Assembly: GCA_902580265.1 (NCBI GenBank)
Contig: CACHJY010000020.1
Span: 1-21,705, forward strand
Source: an uncultured Alphaproteobacteria bacterium
GTDB lineage: Bacteria; Pseudomonadota; Alphaproteobacteria; Rhodobacterales; Rhodobacteraceae
Reading direction: 5' to 3'
Length of the DNA stretch: 21,705 nt
The position numbers and the translations under genes are program-made. The notes beneath the pieces are model-generated. The model was not told the DNA's origin, did not search any database, and saw only the letters and a program-made list of their open reading frames with translations. Each line of letters begins with the position of its first letter. Within the stretch, counting starts at the first letter, position 1. This document shows, one piece after another, positions 16,024-21,705 of this stretch.

Positions 16024-18044
16024 AGGATCTTCTAAAAAGTATGGGTCAAGACTATTTATTGGAAAGTGTTTCTACCCTTAAAGGCATTGGTCCTAAGTCT
16101 TGCAAAACACTCTCACAAGCGTCCATCGAGTCCGTACTTGACCTCCTCCTTCTTTTCCCTAGAAAATATAAACGTAGAGACCGTTGGTTTAAAGTAGATA
16201 AAAGTTTGCTCCCTAGAGCTGTGACCATAGAAGTTTCAATTAAAAAGCATATTTACCCAAAAAGTAGACGCTCGCCACTTAGAATATTAGCTGAAACGTA
16301 CGGTAACTCTCTAATAATTATATTATTTTCCTTTAACAAGGCTCAGCTGAATAATTATTATCCGCCTGGTAAAAATGTAATGATTTCTGGGGAGCTAACT
16401 CTCGATGGGAGTAAGTTGACTATGATACACCCCGATTATTCCGTTAAACCAGATGAAGTCTTTAAAATCCCTCAAATTGAACCCATTTATCCTTCTGTAT
16501 ATGGTTTAGGAAATAAATTTTTACAGAAAACAGTCGGCAATGTAATAAATGATTTTAAATTAATTGCGGAATGGTATCCTAAAAAATTTATTCAAGATAA
16601 AAACTGGCCCAGTTTTTTAAAGGCTTTAAGTCTAATCCATATGCCCAAGGATAATAAAGACATATCCTGTATTTTAAAAGCTAGAGAGAGGCTTATTTTT
16701 GATGAATTTTATGCGCATCATATAAAATTGGATAAATTCAGACGTACTGCTAAGAAAAAATTAGGGTTCAAAGTTCAGGGGGATAAAGCTCTTATTAAAA
16801 ACTTAATTAATAATCTCTCTTTCCAGCTTACTAAAAGTCAGCTAAATGCGCTTTACGAAATTTTAGATGATATTGAATCAGAGCCTAAAATGAATCGTTT
16901 GCTTCAAGGCGATGTTGGTAGTGGCAAAACTATTGTTGTCCTGCTTGCTGCAATGTTTGTAGTTTCAGGAGGGCATCAAGTTGCAATTATGGCTCCTACA
17001 GAGGTACTTGCAATGCAACATGTGAAATCACTGAAAGACGTATTGAGAGTACAAGAGATAAATAAATTAAATATCACTATTTTAACAGGATCTGACACTC
17101 GAAGTGAAAGGGAAAGGAAGTTGCTTTTGATTTCTGGTGGAGAAGCAAAAATCGTTATTGGTACACACGCTCTTTTTCAAAGAAATGTAGATTTCTATAA
17201 CCTTCGCTTAGCTGTAATTGATGAGCAACATAAGTTCGGAGTAATGCAAAGATTTAGATTGGAAAAAAAAGGTAACGTTAACTCAATTATAATGAGTGCA
17301 ACACCTATACCCAGATCTTTAGCTTTGACAGTATTTAGTGATCGTGATTTGACAACAATCAAGGAGAAACCAAAAAACAGGCTGAGTATCGAAACGCTTA
17401 CCATATCAGAAAAAAAAATTAGAAAGCTGTTGGATAAATTAGCTAAGCAGATGTCTGAAGGTCAGCAGGTTTATTGGGTGTGTCCATTAATAGAGGAGAA
17501 TGAAAATAATCATCTCTCTAATTCAAATGATAGATTTGTGTATTTAAGAAAAGAATTTAGCCAGTTTAAGGTTGGTCTAATTCATGGGAAAATGCCTAGT
17601 GAGGATAAGGAAAGTGAACTAAAAAAATTTAACGAAAGAAAAATTGACATTTTAGTGTCAACCACTGTTATTGAAGTTGGAATAGATAATCCAAATGCCA
17701 CAGCAATTGTGATTGAAAATGCTAATAGATTTGGTCTTTCACAGTTACACCAACTTAGAGGAAGAGTTGGTAGGGGTGATAAAAAATCATATTGCTTCTT
17801 GATGTATGATGGAAACCTTTCAGATCAAGCCATTCAGAGACTTAAAATTATGAGAGAGACGCAGGATGGGTTTGAGATTGCCGAAAAAGATATGTCTCTC
17901 CGAGGCTCTGGAGATTTGCTAGGAACAATGCAATCAGGTCATAAAATATTTATGTTGTCTGAAGCAACTGAAGAACCAGAGCTATTCTTGGAGGCGTACA
18001 AACTAGCGAAAGACGCTAAAACCTCAGTATTAAAACGACAATAA
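16020..18044 (+). CDS. recG: ATP-dependent DNA helicase RecG
   Basis: A branch-migrating helicase that remodels stalled forks and recombination intermediates. N-terminal wedge domain: TLKGIGPKS..., LFPRKYKRRD and the OB-like section around MISGELTLDG. Helicase lobe 1: QLTKSQ, Walker A GDVGSGKT (297-304), the DEQH box (401-404) and SATPIPRSLALT. Lobe 2: VYWVCPLIEENE, STTVIEVGIDNPNA, QLHQLRGRVGRG and the TRG region with FEIAEKDMSLRGSGDLLGTMQSG. At 674 residues it is near normal length. The ATG at 16020 overlaps the ligA TGA; an ATG at 16041 is the alternative. No terminator follows before the SOS-type promoter. Confidence 0.97.
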   Translation: MKDLLKSMGQDYLLESVSTLKGIGPKSCKTLSQASIESVLDLLLLFPRKYKRRDRWFKVDKSLLPRAVTIEVSIKKHIYPKSRRSPLRILAETYGNSLIIILFSFNKAQLNNYYPPGKNVMISGELTLDGSKLTMIHPDYSVKPDEVFKIPQIEPIYPSVYGLGNKFLQKTVGNVINDFKLIAEWYPKKFIQDKNWPSFLKALSLIHMPKDNKDISCILKARERLIFDEFYAHHIKLDKFRRTAKKKLGFKVQGDKALIKNLINNLSFQLTKSQLNALYEILDDIESEPKMNRLLQGDVGSGKTIVVLLAAMFVVSGGHQVAIMAPTEVLAMQHVKSLKDVLRVQEINKLNITILTGSDTRSERERKLLLISGGEAKIVIGTHALFQRNVDFYNLRLAVIDEQHKFGVMQRFRLEKKGNVNSIIMSATPIPRSLALTVFSDRDLTTIKEKPKNRLSIETLTISEKKIRKLLDKLAKQMSEGQQVYWVCPLIEENENNHLSNSNDRFVYLRKEFSQFKVGLIHGKMPSEDKESELKKFNERKIDILVSTTVIEVGIDNPNATAIVIENANRFGLSQLHQLRGRVGRGDKKSYCFLMYDGNLSDQAIQRLKIMRETQDGFEIAEKDMSLRGSGDLLGTMQSGHKIFMLSEATEEPELFLEAYKLAKDAKTSVLKRQ

Positions 18045-18065
18045 AATTATTTTTGTTTCCATTTT

Positions 18066-18091
18066 GTTCTTTACATGTTCTTTATATGTTC
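18066..18091 (+). promoter_or_regulatory. Triple LexA half-site array (two overlapping SOS boxes)
   Basis: GTTC occurs at 18066-18069, 18077-18080 and 18088-18091, each followed by exactly seven bases to the next. GTTC-N7-GTTC is the established LexA operator of Alphaproteobacteria, so the three half-sites make two overlapping operators. I found no other GTTC-N7-GTTC, nor its complement, elsewhere in the window. The array straddles the promoter of the small gene that follows, the ideal position for repression. LexA binding itself is inferred. Confidence 0.8.
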
Positions 18092-18097
18092 TATATT
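18070..18097 (+). promoter_or_regulatory. Promoter of the SOS-type small gene
   Basis: TTTACA (18070-18075) and TATATT (18092-18097), 16 bases apart, form a near-consensus housekeeping promoter interleaved with the three GTTC sites. Transcription would start near 18104, just before AGGAG at 18106-18110, giving a leader of about 13 bases. Confidence 0.65.
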
Positions 18098-18116
18098 AGA
18101 AATCTAGGAGATTGTA

Positions 18117-18233
18117 ATGAAAAATAAAATACCTTTTTTAATTTTAGAAAGAAGTTTAGTAGCAGATATTGTTAATTTGATTATTATTGGAATATCACTT
18201 TTTTTATATGGACTAGTTACCTTTTGTTTTTAA
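18117..18233 (+). CDS. Putative SOS-induced small membrane protein (38 residues)
   Basis: A short gene with an excellent ribosome site: AGGAG at 18106-18110, six bases before the ATG. The product has a short basic N-terminus (MKNK), a central ERS..AD stretch (residues 11-17) and a hydrophobic helix over about residues 18-38 (IVNLIIIGISLFLYGL then VTFCF), so it should span the inner membrane once. It has its own promoter covered by three LexA half-sites. Size, topology and control parallel Caulobacter SidA (29 residues, blocks cell division under SOS) and E. coli TisB, but I see no clear sequence identity with either. It may inhibit division or depolarise the membrane during DNA damage; this is inference. 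Its last 21 bases overlap the convergent IscU-like gene. Confidence 0.72.
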   Translation: MKNKIPFLILERSLVADIVNLIIIGISLFLYGLVTFCF

Positions 18234-18650
18234 GCCGGAAACTTCTTGCAATGCTTCAATTGTAGCATCAAGAATAAGTAGAACCGAGTCATGTCTGTAT
18301 GGAACTTTTTGAGCAGGCTCGAAGTACTTGTATCTAGTAAATGGATCTTTTATTAGAAAGGTTCCTGTATCTAGGAATGTTTTTAAGTTTTTTCTCAGTT
18401 CCGTTATCGCGTCAATATCAGTTCCAATCGCATGGGTTACAAAAATGCAAGCTGATGCCTGACCAAGTGCACACGCTTTTATTTCAAGACCAACTTCTAT
18501 AATCTTGGAGTTCACAATATTTAAGTCCAAAGTAATGCTTGATCCGCATATCGCTGTTCTCTTGGTAACACTGACGTCTGGGTACTTTAACCTGGTTGTA
18601 ACTGGTATTGTTGAAGCAAGTTCTAAAATATTATTTGTGTATAAATCCAT
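18213..18650 (-). CDS. IscU/SufU/NifU-type iron-sulfur cluster scaffold protein
   Basis: A 145-residue protein of the NifU N-terminal-like fold, which assembles Fe-S clusters. Matches: VSVTKRTAICGSSITLDLNI (Cys35 in the CG motif), the segment KACALGQASACIF (Cys60 and Cys68), and a C-terminal helix VPYRHDSVLLILDATIEAL. Where SufU/IscU carry their third ligand Cys in that last helix, there is Ser here; I recall alphaproteobacterial homologues beside hisI with the same change, so it may be a subfamily trait, and a role as a full scaffold is not certain. The start is ATG at 18650. It is divergent from hisI across 43 bases containing a perfect palindrome. Confidence 0.82.
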   Translation of the reverse strand: MDLYTNNILELASTIPVTTRLKYPDVSVTKRTAICGSSITLDLNIVNSKIIEVGLEIKACALGQASACIFVTHAIGTDIDAITELRKNLKTFLDTGTFLIKDPFTRYKYFEPAQKVPYRHDSVLLILDATIEALQEVSGLKTKGN

Positions 18651-18661
18651 GTGTGTTAGAA

Positions 18662-18688
18662 AGTCCTCTTAGTATAGACAAGAGGACT
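18662..18688. repeat. Perfect 9-bp inverted repeat between divergent genes
   Basis: AGTCCTCTT at 18662-18670 and AAGAGGACT at 18680-18688 are exact complements around a 9-base loop. The 3' arm contains the hisI ribosome site (AGAGGA, 18681-18686); by symmetry the other arm supplies AGAGG for the minus-strand gene. It could be a shared operator, an RNA hairpin that hides either ribosome site, or both. The loop holds TATACT on the minus strand, a possible -10. Confidence 0.7.
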
Positions 18689-18693
18689 ATAAA

Positions 18694-19032
18694 GTGAATG
18701 AGATCAAATTTAAACAAAAATTAGAGTCTTTGAAGTTTAATGATAAAGGTTTAATTCCGTGCGTGGCACAAGATTATGAGAGTAGACAGGTTCTTATGCT
18801 TGCTTGGGGCTCAAAAGACTCATTAATTCAGAGTTTTATAAGTGGCTTAGCAACCTATTGGTCAAGGTCTAGGCGTGAGATTTGGGTAAAAGGAAAGACT
18901 TCAGGTAACATTCAAGAAATAAAAAAAATACATATTGATTGTGATAAAGATGCCGTCCTTTTTGAGGTCAAGCAAACCGGTGCAGCCTGTCATACAGGGT
19001 CTAAATCGTGTTTCTTTACAGAACTTCTTTAG
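18694..19032 (+). CDS. hisI: Phosphoribosyl-AMP cyclohydrolase HisI
   Basis: A zinc enzyme that opens the adenine ring of PR-AMP, third step of histidine synthesis. Seen: KGLIPCVAQDYESRQVLMLAW, the ATYWSRSRREIWVKGKTSGN motif, the metal site HIDCDKDAVLFEV and the ending GAACHTGSKSCFF. At 112 residues it is the monofunctional HisI form, without the HisE pyrophosphatase domain. The start is GTG at 18694 with AGAGGA seven bases upstream; the nearby ATG at 18698 is out of frame. Other his genes are not in the window. The stop overlaps the convergent trmFO stop by 3-4 bases. Confidence 0.97.
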   Translation: MNEIKFKQKLESLKFNDKGLIPCVAQDYESRQVLMLAWGSKDSLIQSFISGLATYWSRSRREIWVKGKTSGNIQEIKKIHIDCDKDAVLFEVKQTGAACHTGSKSCFFTELL

Positions 19033-20381
19033 AAAATACTTTGTGCTTTCAGCCAACTTTTAAAACTCGACTTCGCGATTGATGTATACAATGAATACCT
19101 TTCACGCCTGTTTCTTTTCCCCTTAAGATTATTTGTGTTAGATTTGAACAACCCAAAATTTATATTCATTGGTTGAAAGTCATCATTTTGTGTAATCAAA
19201 TGATGAGCAAGGGATCCTAAGGCAGTATTTGGTGGAGGTAACATTAAGTCTTCACCCAAAAGCCTTGCCCCTACAATTCGTCCTACTAGTAACCCAATAG
19301 CGGCACTCTCGACATATCCTTCGACGCCTGTGATTTGCCCAGCAAGGCTGATATTAGGATTTGATTTTAGTTGAAAGCGATTGTCTAAAATAACCGGTGA
19401 ATTCAAAAAAGTATTTTTATGGATTCCACCTAACCTAGCAAACCTTGCTTCCTGCAGACCATTAATTGATCTTAAAATTTCTGCTTGCCTAGAATGCTTG
19501 ATTTTTGTTTGGAATCCTACGATGTTAAATAAAGTACCTTCCTTGTTTTCTTTTCTCAACTGAACTACAGCAAATGGTTTAATGTTACTCTTTGGATTCG
19601 TTAGCCCTACTGGTTTCATAGGTCCAAACCTAAGCGTGTCCTTGCCTCTTGATGCCATTACCTCAATAGGTAAACAACCAGAGAAAAATGGCACATCGGT
19701 TTCCCAATCATTAAAGTCCGCCTTATCGCTTTCGGAGATTTGAGAGACAAACTCATAGTATTCCTGCTTTGTCATAGGGCAGTTAAGATAAGCTTCCTTT
19801 TCTTCAATGCTGTCTCCTTTATCATATCTAGATTGAAACCATGTACTCTCATAGTTGATTGATTCTGCGTAAACTGTTGGTGCTATAGCATCATAAAAAT
19901 ATAAATTTTTTGACCCAGTTAGTTCTATCAAAGATTGTGCTAGGTTATTTGATGTGAGGGGGCCTGATGCTATTATTACGTGGTCTTCGGTTAATTCTTT
20001 TAAGTCTGTAATTTCTTTTTGTATTATACTTATAAATGCATTATTTTTTATTTTCTGAGTTATTCTTGACGAAAATTGCATACGATCAACTGCCATGGCA
20101 CTTCCTGCGGGTATACGCGCCTCGTCACCCATTGAAATAATGAGTCCACCAGCAGCTCTCATTTCCCAATGTAATTGTCCTACAGCATTATTGGCGTCAT
20201 CATCTGATCTAAAGGAATTTGAGCAAACTAACTCTGCTAAAAACGAGGTCTTGTGTGCAGGTGTTTTTTTACTTGGTCTCATTTCATATAAATTTGAGGG
20301 AACTCCCATGAGACCTAGCTGCCAAGCCGCTTCACTTCCAGCCAGTCCACCACCAACTATAGCCACTTTTTTCTTTTTCAT
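19029..20381 (-). CDS. trmFO: TrmFO, folate/FAD-dependent tRNA (m5U54) methyltransferase
   Basis: Methylates U54 in the tRNA T-loop using methylene-tetrahydrofolate and FADH2. Seen: the N-terminal FAD Rossmann motif AIVGGGLAGSEAAWQLG, LYEMRP, the catalytic Cys53 in ELVCSNSFRSD, Cys236 in FFSGCLPIE (matching the second redox Cys of the Bacillus enzyme), DTLRFGPMKPVGL, and GYVESAAIGLLVGR near the FAD C-terminal loop. At 450 residues it is full length. Its ATG directly abuts the gyrA TAA (TAAATG), so translation is probably coupled to gyrA. TrmFO is typical of Alphaproteobacteria and Firmicutes, where it replaces TrmA. Confidence 0.97.
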   Translation of the reverse strand: MKKKKVAIVGGGLAGSEAAWQLGLMGVPSNLYEMRPSKKTPAHKTSFLAELVCSNSFRSDDDANNAVGQLHWEMRAAGGLIISMGDEARIPAGSAMAVDRMQFSSRITQKIKNNAFISIIQKEITDLKELTEDHVIIASGPLTSNNLAQSLIELTGSKNLYFYDAIAPTVYAESINYESTWFQSRYDKGDSIEEKEAYLNCPMTKQEYYEFVSQISESDKADFNDWETDVPFFSGCLPIEVMASRGKDTLRFGPMKPVGLTNPKSNIKPFAVVQLRKENKEGTLFNIVGFQTKIKHSRQAEILRSINGLQEARFARLGGIHKNTFLNSPVILDNRFQLKSNPNISLAGQITGVEGYVESAAIGLLVGRIVGARLLGEDLMLPPPNTALGSLAHHLITQNDDFQPMNINFGLFKSNTNNLKGKRNRRERYSLYTSIAKSSFKSWLKAQSIF

Positions 20382-21705
20382 TTAATCCGGGTCATCTGAT
20401 GTGTCTGCTATCCAAGCCACAGATACAACATTTTCATCTCCCTTGGTGTCAAATACCTTTACACCAGATGCGCTTCTTGACTGCCTTGATATTTCAGAAA
20501 CTGAGCAACGTATACTTTGGCCCGTAGAAGTGACAAGCATTATTTGGTCATCATCTTCAACGGTGAAAGAGGCTATGATACTATCTTTCCGTCTTTCAAG
20601 ATTAGCTGATGTAATTCCTTGACCCCCACGTCCTGATCTTCTGTATTCATGGGCAGAAGACCTTTTGCCAAAACCTTGTGAAGTTATAGTTAAAATCCAT
20701 TCTTCTAAAGCTCCCAACTCAACATATCTTTCTTGATTTAAAACTAGTGTGGAGTCTTCTCCATTTTCAAGACCATTATCTTCACCGGTAATTGCTCTTC
20801 TCATTTTGAAATAGGCTAATCTTTCGTCTGTACTGACCTTTACATGCTTTAATATGGCCATGGATATTACTGTGTCATTTTTCTTTAAAGTTATTCCTTT
20901 GACTCCAATAGAGTCACGTCCTTTGAAGATTCTGACATCTTCGGTATTAAAACGAATTGCCTTTCCCTTTGCCGTGGTGAGCAGGACATCGTTATCATTC
21001 TTACAAATCTGTGCACCAACAAGCGTTGTATTTTCGGGTAATTTCATTGCGATTTTCCCGTTTGCTTTAACGTTTGTGAAATCTGACAATGCATTTCTCC
21101 GAACATTGCCTGTAGAAGTTGCAAAAAATATTTGAAGTGCTTTCCAAGTTTCTTCTTCTGCTTCAACTGGTAAAATGGTTGTAATTCTTGCTGAAGAATT
21201 TATTGGTAGCAGGTTTACAATAGCTTTACCTTTCGAGCTCCTGCCACTTTGTGGCAAACGCCAAGTCTTAAGCTTATAAACAAAACCATCAGAAGAAAAG
21301 AATAACAGAGGAGTATGTGTGTTCGTAACGAATAAATTAGTTACCACATCAGTTTCTTTTGTGTTCATTCCTTGAGTACCCTTGCCACCACGTTTTTGCT
21401 CTCTGTATTCAGATAATGCTGTTCTTTTAATGTACCCTTCTCTTGTAACTGTTACGACCATCTCTTCCTTTTCGATAAGGTCTTCGTCTTCAAAGTCGCC
21501 TTCAAATTCTTGAATTTGAGATCTTCTCGGCACTGCATAACTTTCTCTGACTTCTAACAGCTCTGAAGAGATTATACTTCTTATTCTTTCTCTTGACTTT
21601 AAAATATCAAGGCAAATTCGTATCTTGTCTGCTAAGTCTTCTAGCTCACTACCTATCTCGGTTGCTCCAAGAGCCGTCAATCTCTGTAAACGCAATTCCA
21701 GTATC
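20382..21705 (-). CDS. gyrA: DNA gyrase subunit A, C-terminal part (cut by window edge)
   Basis: The reading frame runs off the right end, so only the last about 440 residues are present; the 5' half with the active-site Tyr is outside. The visible part starts ILELRLQRLTALG, the end of the breakage-reunion domain's coiled coil, and continues through the six-bladed DNA-wrapping domain. The GyrA box is QKRGGKG (about 21380-21399), which marks it as gyrase rather than topoisomerase IV ParC. Blade motifs such as GYIKRTALSEY, GFVYKLKTWRLP and GKGKAIRFN-like repeats follow. An acidic C-terminal tail ends ADTSDDPD. It is the upstream partner of trmFO. Confidence 0.96.
   Translation of the reverse strand, partial: ILELRLQRLTALGATEIGSELEDLADKIRICLDILKSRERIRSIISSELLEVRESYAVPRRSQIQEFEGDFEDEDLIEKEEMVVTVTREGYIKRTALSEYREQKRGGKGTQGMNTKETDVVTNLFVTNTHTPLLFFSSDGFVYKLKTWRLPQSGRSSKGKAIVNLLPINSSARITTILPVEAEEETWKALQIFFATSTGNVRRNALSDFTNVKANGKIAMKLPENTTLVGAQICKNDNDVLLTTAKGKAIRFNTEDVRIFKGRDSIGVKGITLKKNDTVISMAILKHVKVSTDERLAYFKMRRAITGEDNGLENGEDSTLVLNQERYVELGALEEWILTITSQGFGKRSSAHEYRRSGRGGQGITSANLERRKDSIIASFTVEDDDQIMLVTSTGQSIRCSVSEISRQSRSASGVKVFDTKGDENVVSVAWIADTSDDPD

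Noticed and set aside
18213..18650. The Ser in place of the third Cys as a sign of a broken scaffold protein
   Set aside because: The rest of the protein is intact, and I recall the same substitution in alphaproteobacterial homologues beside hisI, so it is more likely a subfamily trait.

Overview
The window is a compact, clearly AT-rich stretch of bacterial chromosome. It carries about 20 protein genes and two tRNA genes, with almost no non-coding DNA. Several features point to an alphaproteobacterium: a DUF1476-type F1-ATPase zeta inhibitor, an IalB-like periplasmic protein, direct-repeat LexA boxes of the GTTC-N7-GTTC type, folate-dependent TrmFO, and tRNA-Val/tRNA-Asp directly after lon. 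The gene mix (ccmF-ccmH, ligA-recG, hisI beside an IscU-like scaffold) would suit a low-GC marine relative of the Rhodobacterales, but that lineage call is inference. I see no phage, transposon, CRISPR array, rRNA or plasmid function, and no gene-free stretch longer than 300 bases.

Left part (1-8030): lon is followed by tRNA-Val(UAC) and tRNA-Asp(GUC), then a divergent PanB-family protein. On the minus strand follow a YbaK/ProX-type tRNA-editing protein, the ATPase zeta inhibitor, nicotinamidase PncA and an IalB-like secreted protein. A cysteine-free sirtuin lies on the plus strand, and the msrP-msrQ periplasmic methionine sulfoxide repair operon on the minus strand.

Middle (8114-13926): two genes I cannot name (a two-helix membrane protein and a 74-residue helical protein) precede the cytochrome c maturation genes ccmF-ccmH and another unknown 99-residue gene. 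On the opposite strand lies mnmA-yaaA (tRNA 2-thiolation and peroxide stress).

Right part (13927-21705): ligA-recG, with an ATGA overlap, is followed by a 38-codon membrane-peptide gene. Its promoter is overlaid by three GTTC half-sites at exact 11-bp spacing, which matches the alphaproteobacterial LexA operator. This is the most interesting item: a probable SOS-induced small inner-membrane protein, comparable in logic to Caulobacter SidA or E. coli TisB but not recognisably the same sequence. Beyond it lie an IscU/NifU-type scaffold, hisI, and a gyrA (cut by the window edge)-trmFO operon.

The chromosome is tightly packed. All five convergent gene pairs overlap at their 3' ends, and several co-directional pairs are coupled by overlapping or abutting stop and start codons.
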